From contig NC_090178.1 of NCBI RefSeq assembly GCF_024679245.1, forward strand, positions 7,626,202 through 7,690,201: DNA of 64,000 nucleotides, written 5' to 3'. This DNA is from Pseudorasbora parva (Eukaryota > Chordata > Actinopteri > Cypriniformes > Gobionidae). Shown here in pieces: positions 49,111 to 60,102 of the stretch. The notes under the pieces are model-generated. The model saw nothing but the letters and a program-made list of their open reading frames with translations, searched no databases and was not told the origin of the DNA. Numbering within the stretch: the first letter of the stretch is position 1; each line of letters opens with the position of its first letter. Both the position numbers and the translations under genes were made by a program.

Positions 49111-50292
49111 AGATGTAGGCGTCTTTTTTTGTCATTAGAAATATAAAGATTTTTTTTTAGCTGAAACTGTAGTACTTGGTGATTTATATAATGCAAGTCA
49201 ATGTACATATACAGGGAAAAAAAAGAATATAGTAATATAGATATATAATATAGAAATAATTCAGATGATTCACTGAGGTCTGGATTCATGAAGCAAAATT
49301 ATTTACAACAGTAGAAAGCTGTTACTTAGTATAAGTTAAAATTATTACCTAAAATCAACAGCCTCAGCAAATGGCCCTGAGTGCATTGACGACACTCTGG
49401 AGCATGAGCTTCCTGTCACATAATGACGTATGCACAGGAGCAAACTCACAAGTCAACAGAGCAGGGATGTATTGTACTGTGTTGTATTGTTGTCGCTTAT
49501 TCTGGATGCAGCAACCTACATTAAAAAATAAGATCCCGTTCGCTTATAAACTTTTCACATATTCCCAACATTTGAGCTTCCATACATATGGTATTATGCA
49601 ACAGGAAGCTAACGCTCCAGAATTTCCAAGGCAGTTGATTACGGGTAATAATATTGTAAATAATGTTCACTTCTACACCTTGGATGGCCTGAGTGTGAGT
49701 AAATTAAAAGCAAATTTTCCACTTAAAGCTCAAAATACCCCACAGATCATTTTTTTATAGCATGTTAAAACACATTTGTATGCCTGTCCCTTTAAATGCA
49801 AATGAGCTGTTGCTCCCGGCCCTCTTTCAAGAAGAGGGTGGAGCTTCAAAGGCATTTTTTTCAAAACTTTGCTCCAGCAAAACAGGATTACCTCAAGCAG
49901 ACACACATTGAAAAGGTCAGAAACTGTTCATCCTTTTATGTTCAAACTGGAGTTGGACAATGATGGAGAGACTCAAGAAGAAGTGACAACATGCAGCAGG
50001 ACATTTCTCAATGGTTAGTTGATGAATTTATGTAGCTGATGTGAAGTTAACCATCTTCAAGTCATTGATTAGCATATTCTGTTATGATAATCTATAAATC
50101 GCTCTTTGGGAACTGTTGTAAGATGCCTTCAAGAGCCAGAACATATCTGCTGGATGAAGAGAGAACAGTTCAGTTTAGTTTAATTACGGTTATAACATTC
50201 TCATCTTCTCAACACGGCCTCACCCTCTTTGTTGCGTGTTGCCAGGGGCAGGTTTTATGTACATTTTAGAGTAGGTGATGTCACTAACCCAT

Positions 50293-50786
50293 GAATATAA
50301 TAATTTGTTACATTTTATAGTGCTTTTTCTGGGTCCTCGAAGGGCTTTACATGTGAGGCGGAATCTCCTCAACCACCACCAATCTGCAGCATCCACCTGG
50401 ATGATGCGACGGCAGCCATATTGGGCCAGAACGCCCACCACACACCAGCTGATTGGTGGAGAGGAGACAGAGTGATGAAGCCAATCAGGAGAGGGGGATG
50501 ATTAGGAGGCCATGATGGACAGAAGCCAATGGCTAAATTTGGCCGGGATGCCGGGGTTACACACCTACTCTTCCGAAGGGCATCCTGGGATTTTTAACAA
50601 CCACAGAGAGCCAGGACAGTATAGTGTCCCCATCACTATACTGGGGCGTTAGGACCCACACACCAACTGCTGGTCTCTAACACCTCTACCAGCAGCAACC
50701 TAATTTTCCCAGGAAGTCTCCAATCCAGGTACTGACCAGGCTCAGCCCTGCTTAGCTTCTTGCGCTACAAGGTGATATTGCTGCTG
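50293..50786 (-). repeat. 5S-rRNA-derived SINE (SINE3-like)
   Basis: Read on the minus strand, the head contains aagctaagcagggctgagcc, then tggtcagtacctggattgga and gacttcctgggaa. These align with the internal promoter part of 5S rRNA (box A AAGCTAAGCAGG and the TTAGTACTTGGATGGGAGAC region). The element ends with agcactataaaatgtaac, like the tail of L2/CR1-type LINEs. This is the layout of SINE3 described from zebrafish. The 5S portion upstream of box A is missing or diverged. Confidence 0.75.
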
Positions 50787-51333
50787 GTGAATAAACTTAT
50801 TGTAGTCTCTTCCAGCCATTTGTTGTATTCCTTAAAAAGTGATTTATTTCAAAGAAAATATCTCCCTTTGCTTTGAACTTTGAGCTTCGTAACTTTGCAG
50901 ATGTTGTTCATTCCCAAAAAAGCAACATTGCGCACTAACTAAAGTTAAAAAGTGAAATCCTAATCAACCACCCATACAAAAACACATACAGCACCGAATG
51001 AGCCAGTAAGCATGTCTAAAAGGGTTTGAAATGAACGAATAATAAAAGAACAGACACAAAAAGAACAGAATATAGAAATTAATAGGATTATCTCGGAAAA
51101 ATGTAATAGTAAAATTTGTATTTAATTGTCTTTTCCATTTTTTTAGGGTCAAACATAACTGAAAAGCTTACTTTCAACTTAAATTGCCTATATTTGATTT
51201 GTTCATTTTGTTCAAGAATCGAACATCACTACTACAGAAATCCCCAAAAAATACAAATGGAAAGTAATCTCGTCCTAATATCGCTTTAGTAAACCTGTCA
51301 TTTAAAAAATGAAAAAAAAACAGTGTTTAATAC

Positions 51334-51537
51334 CTTCACTGTTGACACATCGGGCCTGTGGATTTTGAGTTCCCTCTCCGCAGTCCATGTCGTCTTCAGG
51401 GATACACTCCTCTAACTTGACCAGCTGCCAGTTAAAACAGCTGGGATCCTCGCACGGGATGGCCTCCACCTGGTGAGGACAGGTCCCCTTGCCACCCGTA
51501 GGGTCATTAGTGATTGTACGTCGTCTGAACTTGAAAC
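51334..51537 (-). CDS. thsd7a: thsd7a exon: end of one TSP1 repeat, start of next
   Basis: This 204-nt exon (phase 1 to 1) encodes GFKFRRRTITNDPTGGKG, then TCPHQVEAIPCEDPSCFNWQ, then LVKLEECIPEDDMDCGEGTQ and NPQARCVNSEG. RRRTIT with the later C-P and P-C pairs is the second half of the TSP1 repeat begun in the exon at 56284-56439. The part from FNWQ onward opens a TSP repeat of the second type, with the C-G-E-G-T-Q turn. The human protein has GFKLRKRRITNEPTGGSG and CGPGTQ here. It lacks a few residues around GKGTCPH compared with human SGVTGNCPH. Acceptor tttgcag, donor GAAG|gtatta. Confidence 0.93.
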
Positions 51538-51565
51538 CTGCAAATAAACATGATGGAAAAAGTCT

Positions 51566-51791
51566 ATTAAAGGGTTACAGTGATTTAGCATTAAGCTTTG
51601 TTTTTAAACTGGGTCATTAATGTAGTAGAAATGTGATTTTTTATTTATTTATTTGGTGCCTTCTAGACTGAGAAAAGACAGAAAATGTATTTTTGTATCA
51701 TGGTGCCACTCCCAAAGCCACGATCATTAGAATATACTCCCAGGTTTCTATTTATACAAAGCCATATGCTAATGGCTGAAGTAACCCTTTA
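51566..51791. mobile_element. Short derivative of the element at 20338-21655
   Basis: The ends ttaaagggttacagtgattta and ggctgaagtaaccctttaat are inverted, with internal matches (actgggtcattaatgtagta, gactgagaaaagacagaaaa) to 21540-21640 in reverse complement. Confidence 0.75.
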
Positions 51792-52217
51792 ATTGCCTCC
51801 ATCCCTAGTGGTATTTAGCAACACTTAAAAATGTCATTGAATCAGGAAAAATATCAAACAAAGTGGTATCTAATGTCATTTTTTGATACATTTTACAAGT
51901 TAATTTGAACCAACTCATCCTAAGGTGATTCTTGGTGGATGTGTGATTTTTAAACAGATTTTTTTGTGTGTGTGTGTGGTTCAATCCCAATTTAAAAAGA
52001 AAATGATTTATATTTAGCATAAAGTAATTACTTCTGCTACCTTTAAATAATGCTAATTTTAAATCACAGCAAATCAGTTTTTCTACTATAAATACATGAT
52101 AAATACATGTATTTAGAGTAGTAAAATGTTTTTGTCATAAAAATATTGTTGTATTTTTTTATGACAATAAATAAATGCATATAATAAAGATAGGCCATAA
52201 AATTTTCTTCATATTCA

Positions 52218-53320
52218 CTCACCTAAAGGATTATTAGTAACACCATACTAATACTGTGTTTGACCCCCTTTCACCTTCAGAACTGCCTTAATTCTACGTG
52301 GCATTGATTCAACAAGGTGCTGAAAGCATTCTTTAGAAATGTTGGCCCATATTGATAGGAGAGCATCTTGCAGTTTTGTGGGATGCACATCCAGGGCATG
52401 AAGCTCCCATTCCACCACATCCCAAAGATGCTCTATCTGGTGACTGTGGGGGCCATTTTAGTACAGTGTACTCATTGGGTGCGTTAACATGCACATCAGT
52501 AAGCTGATAAATAAAAAAAAAATCAGCTTATTGAAATAATCAGTTTTCCCTGTTTACATGCAAACCAGTAAACTGACAATGCAAGTAAACCGCATTTACA
52601 TGACTTTATTAATAAACCGGGTTATTTCCTTGTAGTGACGTCAAAAATAATAATGTTTGTATCTGACTCTTGAGTTTTTCAAATTTTACGTCAGTTGTGA
52701 TGTTAAATAAAGCGTGCACCATGTCAGCGGGATATTTACGGCTCTTATCATCCCTCATGCAGTTACAGATGCAGCATTTTGACTGAACATCTACTTCTGT
52801 TGCATGAGATGATAACACATCTTTACAATTTTCTGGGTCTTAAAAGAGTCTGCATTTGTGATATATGTCCTTATTTAATGCAAAACGCTAGCTCGCTCTG
52901 TCTGGATGCATTTAAATCTGCTCGAAGTATGCGTTTTTGTCACCTTTCACACACGCGCACTTGAATTTGAAATGATTCTAGCTTTGTGACATGGTGCATT
53001 ATCCTGCTGGAAGTAGCCATCAGAGAATGGGTACATGGTGGTCATAAAGGGATGGACACGGTCAGAAACAAGGCTCAGGTAGGCCGTGGCATTTAAACGA
53101 TGCACAATTGGCACTAAGGGGGCCTAAAGTGTGCCAAGAAAACATCCCCCACACCATTACACCACCACCACCAGTCTGCACAGTGGTAACAAGGCATGAT
53201 GGATCCATGTTCTCATTCTGTTTACACCCCTAAATGCATTAAAGCAACTGTCAAGTAATTGGTTGATTAGATAATTGCATTAATGAGAAATTAAACAAGT
53301 GATAATCCTTTAGGTGAGTA
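52218..53320 (-). pseudogene. Tc1-like remnant (family 3) with insertion
   Basis: The ends cactcacctaaaggattatt and gataatcctttaggtgagta are inverted repeats. The minus strand between has Tc1-like remnants (around 52300-52450 and 52980-53220), interrupted at about 52475-52975 by unrelated sequence with tttacatgcaaaccagtaaa. No intact frame. Confidence 0.7.
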
Positions 53321-53642
53321 AACCTTTAGGTAAAACTTTAATAGCCATATATCTATATTAGGGCTGGGATAAACGATTATTTTTTAAACGATTAATCTAG
53401 CGATTATTTTTTCGATGCATCGATTAATCTAACGATTAATTTTTCCTGTCCGATTCGGTTACGATTCGATTCGATTACCGATTATCTCCCCATTAATTGC
53501 CTAATAGCAATTTATACATGTTGATTTAATTTTCTGAATGAAAAAAACTAATTCCTTAACATTGCAATATATGTTTATTGCTCTTAAAATTCCAAAGTAA
53601 AAGACTATACAAGAACAATGCATTCAATAAATTCATAACAAA

Positions 53643-53644
<2 letters not shown>

Positions 53645-53722
<78 letters not shown>
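53645..53722. repeat. (AC)n microsatellite
   Basis: About 39 AC units inside the hAT-type element. Confidence 0.97.
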
Positions 53723-53725
<3 letters not shown>

Positions 53726-54911
53726 ATTTTGAAGTTACTGCACTCTGCCTTTGTATTTTCTGCAAAAAATGTGGAGTCATGCCAAGGCAAAAGGCAGTAA
53801 CTTCCATATTATCAATATTTGGTTGCTGATCACCTTTTACAAAATCAATATAGTAACACCTGTATAAAATGTAATGATCATGGCATTTATTTTGGATGAT
53901 TTACAATTAATTATAGCCATCTTCTTATTACCATCATGTGCTTTGGCTGCATTCTGATGCCATTATTAAGGACACAATACGTCTTGTAAAGAGTATCTTC
54001 ATTGCTGTGCAGCAAAACTTACAGGTTGATAGGTGACACTGAATTATATGAACAAGATAAGATTATTTCTAATGAGTAAACATTTGCATATATAATGCAA
54101 AGATATAAAAAATAGAACAAATAACAAATCATGTAAAAATGCATGTGATTGTAATAAGATAAATAGCAAATAGTGCCGCTGGTTAATCAAGGGTTAAGTT
54201 TGGCTGTCACACTCTAATGACAGCACTGACTGGATCAGATTGCCCATTCATACGCTAAACAGAGAAATTATTTATTGCAATGTTTTTAATGTTTTTATCT
54301 AGCAAAAAATTGATACAATAGGCTACATAGCTTAATTACTTTTACATCTTTGAATGAAAATCGCCTACAGCCTAAAAGGACAACTTTTAGATTGATGTGA
54401 ACGACAAGTAGGAATAATTCTCAGAATGCTTGTGGATTAAACATCCCCGATGACATTCATTGCCATGGATTTTATCGGGTTTACAAGAAAAGCAAGGATA
54501 TATGGATATAATTGCGAACTGTTACTACTGATTGTATGCGTGAGCTCACGATGTCACGGCATTCGAGTGCACACACTCGTGCAGTGGGCAGCCCCAAACT
54601 GCCTGACAGCGCGCTGAGTGAATATTCTGCATTATGAAAACATGTAGGCTATGACAGTACACAGGCTACCGTAACTTAAACGCGGCAGTCTTTAATAGAC
54701 AGTAAAACAAAGGCGGGACACCATAACTGGATGTGGGTACCGTAACTTAATTTAAACATCTGTCTTCCTGTGTGCAGAAATTTGTTTATGTAGCCGTGAC
54801 AACAAAACGCGTGCATGCGCACCTGTGTATAAGAGCGCTTGCTCCGTGCGCGCCGCGCGCCAACCCGCAAGCCTTGCACTTCTGAAAGTCTGAGGAGCCA
54901 CTCGTGTTGCT

Positions 54912-54978
54912 ACCATAGATATACATAATAAATAATAGACTTAATTACATAATATACTTTATTATGTATATCTATGGT
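54912..54978. repeat. Perfect 21-bp inverted repeat
   Basis: The arm accatagatatacataataa plus one more A (54912-54932) pairs perfectly with 54958-54978 around 25 nt. It may be a very short foldback insertion inside the hAT-type element. Confidence 0.85.
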
Positions 54979-55135
54979 TGCTACTACTCTCCGGCGCCAC
55001 CATCTTTATTTTGGGTCTGACGAATCGACGCGCATATTTTGCGTCGACGTATTTTTTGCGTCGACGTCATCGATGACATCGACGCGTTGTCCCAGCCCTA
55101 ATCTATATGCTTTTTGTTATTTCTGGAAAAATTCC

Positions 55136-55795
55136 TCCCATGACGCAAATTGACGATATTTGCGTCATCTTTGGAATGTTTGGCCAGAGGCGAAAGACTA
55201 CAGCCAGCAGAGGGAGCCATTTCCACGTTTTCACGAGGAGATCACACTCACAGCACAGCTCACAGCTGCATGCATTAATTTAAACGGATGCTAAGCAATG
55301 TAAGTGTTTTAACTTCTCAAATTAATTTCTATAAAAGTTAAGCTTCCAAAGGCATGAACTAAAAACACGCGTTGTGAATGTATGCCGTTCAATGAGTGTG
55401 ATCGCGATTACCTCAGCTCTCATCACGAGAGCTCATCAGCTCATTTATGACGTTAAATGTAATCTGACTCCTAATCTGAGTTAGTGCTGTGAGACTCACG
55501 CAGCAACTCGATCGTTATATTGAACAGACACATTCAGTATTTAATTGTAGTGTCTGTTCTCTAATTCAAACTCAGTCACTGTAATCTAGTAGTAGTGGCT
55601 TTGGGAATGGCCTCCCAGGGCAGCGAAGCATTCTGGGAATTGTAGTCTTTCATCCCCATGAGACAAAAATACATTTTAGATCTTTTCTCAGTCTAGAAGG
55701 CAACAAATTCAAAAATAATTTCACATTTCTACTACATTAATGACCCAGTTTAAATACAGATTCATCTTTCCAGCGCTGAAGTACCCCTTTTACTA
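55136..55795. repeat. Second copy of the 21000-21655 repeat
   Basis: It shares long blocks with 21010-21655 in the same orientation, including the gacgatatttgcgtca hairpin core and the end gctgaagtacccctttt. The left terminal part of the element is missing. Confidence 0.8.
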
Positions 55796-55799
55796 CAAT

Positions 55800-56005
55800 T
55801 AACTTGTTACTACATGTCAACTAACTCTTATCAGAGTATTAGTAGACTGTTAGGTGTTAGGGTCCAGGTTAGTAGAATGAGTTGACATGTAGTTGCAGAA
55901 TCAAAATAAAGTGATATCAGATATTAAACAGAATGTCTACTAACACTCTAATCAGTTAGTTGACATGCAGTTGCAAAGTCACTTATAGTTAGTATAATGT
56001 CATCG
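55800..56005. repeat. Short repeat with TTGACATGTAGTTGCA words
   Basis: Related words tactacatgtcaactaact, gagttgacatgtagttgcag and agttgacatgcagttgcaaa occur three times, partly inverted. It may be a fragment of a cyprinid repeat. Confidence 0.5.
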
Positions 56006-56283
56006 AACTACCTTTATCTAATATGATTTTTTGTGAGATTTACATGTACTGAGCTTTTTTGTTGCATAATTGCTGCAGATGTGCTGCAATGCAGCATCCT
56101 GGACCAATAATTTAGGATAATGGTGAAATCAAAAGGATATGTATTGTATTCTGGCTCTATTCGAGTCCCAGTCAGTTTTCTGCAAAACATTTGCTGCAAA
56201 ATATCTCAGTAAAATATTATGTCTCAGTGTTTGACACTTAAAATCTTTTTCAGTGAATATATTATTGTTTCAGCCATGTTTAC

Positions 56284-56439
56284 CTTTCTTCACGACCCGT
56301 TCATCGCAATTCTCAAAGGTGCAGGGCCCCCAGGCGCCCCACGGGGACAGTACACACTCCACAGGGCACAGGATGTGACACAGCTGCGTGGTACTTGGAG
56401 ACGTTCCCTTGCAGAGCCGAACATCTACGGGTTGTGATG
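56284..56439 (-). CDS. thsd7a: thsd7a exon: TSP1 repeat with WGAW motif
   Basis: This 156-nt exon (phase 1 to 1) encodes ASQPVDVRLCKGTSPSTTQL, then CHILCPVECVLSPWGAWGPC, then TFENCDERVVKK. It closes one TSP1 repeat and opens the next. The C-P-x-x-C segment and the W-x-x-W-x-x-C start (WGAWGPC) are hallmarks of the family, and the first Trp of W-x-x-W is the usual site of C-mannosylation. Human THSD7A has the closely similar TTQLCHIPCPTECEVSPWSA at this point. The acceptor is ttatag and the donor AAAG|gtaaac. The donor-side codon joins to give Lys-Lys-Gly-Phe-Lys with the next exon, matching KKGFK in the human protein. Confidence 0.93.
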
Positions 56440-56878
56440 CTATAACGCAAACACATGCAATAAAACACTGCAATAAGACTCTCACATGGGGACGACACAT
56501 GGCAGACGATTAGGTTTATGTAACTGCAGGAAACAACAAATGATAACATTTAACACACTCCGAGGAAATCGCTATTCCCAGTTGCATCACAGCAAAGGAA
56601 AAACAGGAGAAAACCGGATTCTTCACAGATTTTAGCATACTTTTAAAGCACATCCCTAAATCAAGATTTTTGCTTATTAAACATTTTGAATAATTTGATC
56701 ATGTTTCCAGTTATCTACAATCCTAAAAATAAATAATGATAAAATTAAATAAACAAAATTAATATAATAATTTTTTTTTTTTTTTGCGATTTTGGGCTAT
56801 TCCAATTTTTTTTTTTGCGATTTTGGACATAACGTGTTTCATTAACAGACGTAAGTGTTTATTTTACTGCACTTTATC

Positions 56879-57253
56879 AACACTGATCAGGCAAAACATT
56901 ATAACCACCTTCCTAATATTGTGTTGGTCACATTTTTGCTGTCAAAACAGCCCTGCCCCTTCAATGCATGCACTACGCTTGCCCAATTTTTCCTGCTTCT
57001 AACACATCAACTTTGAAGACAAAGGGTGCGTCTCAATCAGCTACCTAGTTCAGTTGTCAGGGCACTGATCAGGGAGTCAGCCCATTGACTTATGTCCTGA
57101 TCAGTGCCCTGACTAGTGAACTAGGGAGCTTATTGAGATGCAGGGAATGTTCACTTGCTGCCTAATATATCCCACCCACTAACAGGTGCTGTGATGAAGA
57201 GATAATCAGTGTTATTCACGTCACCTGTCATAATGTTATGCCTGATCTGTGTC
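56879..57253. mobile_element. Internally deleted Tc1-like element (family 1)
   Basis: The ends aacactgatcaggcaaaaca and aatgttatgcctgatctgtg are the family-1 terminal repeats. Only subterminal sequence remains (caatttttcctgcttctaac and cccacccactaacaggtgct, as in 17640-17730). A palindrome of about 116 bp is inserted in the middle. Confidence 0.8.
57027..57142. mobile_element. Palindromic MITE nested in Tc1-like derivative
   Basis: The left arm (tgcgtctcaatcagctacct, agggcactgatcagg) and the right arm (cctgatcagtgccctgact, gagcttattgagatgca) pair almost throughout around cccattgacttatgt. Comparison with the other family-1 copies shows this block is absent from them. Confidence 0.8.
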
Positions 57254-57339
57254 TTTGCATCTGTAGTTTGCAAATCAATCTAACAATCATGGGTGAAGAG
57301 TGGTGGTATCTATTAGTTATTTTTTACCCTAGTCCCCTG

Positions 57340-57414
57340 GGATGGATGGATGGATGGATGGATGGATGGATGGATGGATGGATGGATGGATGGATGGATG
57401 GATGGATGGATGGA
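57340..57414. repeat. (GGAT)n microsatellite
   Basis: About 18 GGAT units are followed by degenerate ggacggac units. A short ggat patch recurs near 57533. Confidence 0.96.
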
Positions 57415-58385
57415 CGGACGAACGGACGGACAGACAGATCGGCCGATAGATCAATAAATCAATAATTTAATCTATGGGAGAAGTGTGGTGGTATCTATTA
57501 GTTCATTTGTAATCCTATTCACCTGGGAATAGATGGATGGATGGATAAATAAGTAGTCCTCAGTAAAGTCCTCATAAATAAATATGAATAATAAATAAAT
57601 AAGTAGTAAGAGAAATAGGTCTCAAATGAGTCCTCAAACGAATGAATAAATGCTGTCTGGAGTATGTGTGAAACTATAAATATGAACTCCAAACATAAAC
57701 AACGGTGATGCATTAATGTTTTAACACAGGATTTTCCTGTCTGCTTGATGGGTGACAGGTGACATGACTGCTGCGTTTACATCAAAGCGAGGTAAACTCT
57801 TCTCGTGGAGCTCTCCCATGCTGATGTGTGGTGATTTCTGCTCTCTAGAGAGTTCCCAAACAAAATGTTCTCCACATGCACACTGTGAAATAAAAAGTAC
57901 AAGAAGATTGACTGCACCAAAGACCTTCACAAATTTTTTTTTGATTGAACTCTGGAAAACAAGGATGGGGAATAACAGTTCACCCCGTTCTACTGCTGCA
58001 TATTCCCGAAATGAATGGAGAGACAGATTTCAGTGTAATGCACCATCATGTAAGTTAACATAGCACTGCACAGGTTGTCCTTGTTTACGTGCCAGATGGT
58101 CTGGACCTTCTGCGCAAACTTTCTGTCTAATCAAAGTTTGCGGTCTGTTCCTGCTTTGACAAACCCAGGCGGACAGGCTTAGCTTCAAGCATTAGAAGGA
58201 TTTGGTATTCGGTAGCTGTTTGAAAATAGATGAAAAACCTAGGGTGGCCTTGTTATTTATTGATATACACTAATGGACAAAAGTTTGGTTTTGGCATGAT
58301 TGTTTGCAAGTCTCTTATGCTCGCCAATGCTTTATTTATTTGCTGTAATACTGTGAAATAATTTAAATAACTTATCTATTCAAAT

Positions 58386-59169
58386 ATACACTTTATTGGC
58401 AAAAGTTTTGGGACGCCTGCCTTTACGTGCACATGAACTTGAATGACATCCCATTCTTAATCCATAGGGTTTATAATGCCGTTGGTTCATCTTTTGCAGC
58501 TATAAGAGCTTCAACTCTTCTGGGAAGGCTTCCCACAAAGTTTAAGAGTGTGTTTCTGTTTATGGGAATTTTTGACCATTATTCAAGAAGTGTATTTGTG
58601 AGGTCAGGCCCGGATGTTGGACAAGAAGGCCTGGCTCGCAGTCTCCGCTCTAATTCATCCCAAAGGTGTTCTGTCAGGTTGAGGTCAGGACTCTGCACAG
58701 GCCAGTCAAGTTCCTCCTCACCAAACTCGCTCATCCACGTCTTTATGGACCGACGCTTTGTGCACTGGTGCAGTCATGTTGGAACAAGATGGGGCCATCC
58801 CCAAACCCTTCCCACAAATTTGGGAGCATGAAATTGTCCAAAATGTCTTGGTATGCTGAAACATTAAGAGTTTCTTTCAGTGGAACTAAGGGGCCAAGCC
58901 CAGCCCCTGAAAAACAACCCCACACCATGATCCCCTTTCCATCAAACTTTATACTTGGCACAATGCAGTCAGGCAAGTACCGTTATCCTGGCAACCTATC
59001 ATGGTGACTATCTGAGCTCTAGAGAACGACCCATTTTTTCCACAAATGTTTGTAGAAGCATCTGCATGCCTAGGTGCTTGATTTTATACACCTTTGGCCA
59101 TGGAGGTGATTAGAACGCCTGAATTTAATTATTTGGAGGTCTGTCCCAATACTTTCGGCAATATAGTGC
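58386..59169 (-). pseudogene. Tc1-like remnant (family 2), best copy
   Basis: Terminal repeats tacactttattggcaaaagt and cccaatactttcggcaatat flank a minus-strand remnant. It reads as parts of the catalytic domain: [20 protein letters not shown], then [18 protein letters not shown], and F-Q-H-D-C-T in the second catalytic block. Frames are broken and the N-terminus is missing. Confidence 0.8.
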
Positions 59170-59455
59170 ATTTTAAAATCTAATTTATTCCTGTGATCAA
59201 AGCAGAATTTTCAGCATCATTACTTTAGTCTTTTGTGTCACGTGATCCTTCAGAAATCATTCTAATACGATTATTTGCTGCTCAAAAAAAATTCTTATTA
59301 TCAATGTTAAAAACAGTTGAGCTGCTTCGTATATTAACACATTTTTAGAATTATTTGATGAATAGAAAGGTCAAAAGAACAGCATTAATTTAAAATCTTA
59401 TTTTTTATTTTTAAAGAAATCTAGCTGATCCCAAACTTTTGAATGATACTTATGC
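59160..59455. repeat. Fragment of the CCAGTCAAAAGT element family
   Basis: The words cgtgatccttcagaaatcat and agaacagcattaatttaaaa match 2718-3505. It directly adjoins the Tc1-like remnant. Confidence 0.7.
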
Positions 59456-60033
59456 ACGATTAGTAAAATAACAGCAGTCTGGCTTTACCCCATGAAAGCC
59501 CATGAAATCAAAAGGTAGAATGGTCTAGTTTAAAAAAAGGCCCGATTGCACTTACAAATACAAACAAAACGCTTCTTCATTTCATTTGAGGAAGAGCGTA
59601 AAGTAAGAAGCTGTCAGAAGGGCAGTCATTGGCAATCAATCTCTGTCACTTGTCTAGTGCCCAGAGGAGAGTGTTGACTAAAACACAGAGTGTTGCATCA
59701 GTATGTACGCTTGTAATGAGCTCTCTATAGACACAAACACATACAAAAATACAGAACGTAAACAGACTAAGCAAACAAAATATGTAAACATGCCTCCAGG
59801 AAAGAGATTTGATCAAACAAAGGCCATTACTTCAGATACAGAAAGGAAAGCTTTTTAAAAAATAAAAAATACATGTTTTTTTTTTTTAAATAAAATGTCC
59901 GTTTACTTGCATGCTTTTGATCTTCGCATCAATTATTTTGACGAAGGGCTGATTACACTTTCAAAACAATATTGGTACATTTAAATTCAGTTGAAAAATA
60001 CCCAGAATATGAATTTCAAGGTGTTTATCTTAC

Positions 60034-60102
60034 CTGAGATCTCAAAGGTGACAGAAAGGAGAGGAGGGACACTAGGCGTCTGGTCATTTGGAGACTGACC
60101 TT
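60034..60102 (-). CDS. thsd7a: thsd7a candidate cassette exon (23 codons)
   Basis: A 69-nt candidate exon is bounded by a pyrimidine-rich acceptor (tgtgtgttttttag) and a strong donor (CAG then gtaagat). Read in phase 1 it encodes GQSPNDQTPSVPPLLSVTFE followed by I-S, with the split Glu codon before it. Its phase-1 end joins the next exon exactly (TCA G + CA gives Ser-Ala). It would insert 23 residues, without cysteines and rich in Pro and Ser, in the linker that in human THSD7A reads NKEASKPMD, just before a TSP1 repeat. I do not recall a counterpart in mammals, so it may be an alternatively spliced or lineage-specific exon. A second frame (phase 0) is also open, but only phase 1 fits the neighbour. 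It lies 3.6 kb upstream of the next exon. RNA evidence would decide it. Confidence 0.6.

Larger units (their letters stand above)
43667..51333. other. thsd7a: thsd7a intron (7.7 kb)
   Basis: It contains repeats at 44458-44658, 45463-46230, 46222-46536, 47413-47600, 49053-49110 and a SINE3-like element (50293-50786). The stretch 48600-49020 is GC-balanced and free of recognised repeats. Otherwise AT-rich, featureless. Confidence 0.7.
53359..55100. mobile_element. hAT-type non-autonomous element with 8-bp TSD
   Basis: The element begins TAGGGCTGGGATAA and ends TTGTCCCAGCCCTA, and atctatat flanks both sides (53351-53358 and 55101-55108). Left and right subterminal regions are rich in cgattaat and gcgtcgacg words. 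1742 bp, no transposase frame. It contains a CA microsatellite and an internal 21-bp perfect inverted repeat (54912-54978). Confidence 0.85.
51538..56283. other. thsd7a: thsd7a intron (4.7 kb), mostly transposons
   Basis: It holds the short TIR element 51566-51791, a Tc1-like remnant (52218-53320), a hAT-type element (53359-55100), the repeat 55136-55795 and a further short repeat (55800-56005). Little unique sequence remains. Confidence 0.8.
56440..60033. other. thsd7a: thsd7a intron (3.6 kb) between cassette and next exon
   Basis: It contains a short Tc1-like derivative with a nested palindrome (56879-57253), GGAT repeats (57340-57414), a family-2 Tc1-like remnant (58386-59169) and a fragment of the CCAGTCAAAAGT family (59160-59455). 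The stretch 57540-58385 shows no definite feature. Confidence 0.75.

Noticed and set aside
50700..50786. A real 5S rRNA gene
   Set aside because: Only the internal promoter part is similar, and it is fused to a LINE-like tail, which fits a SINE.
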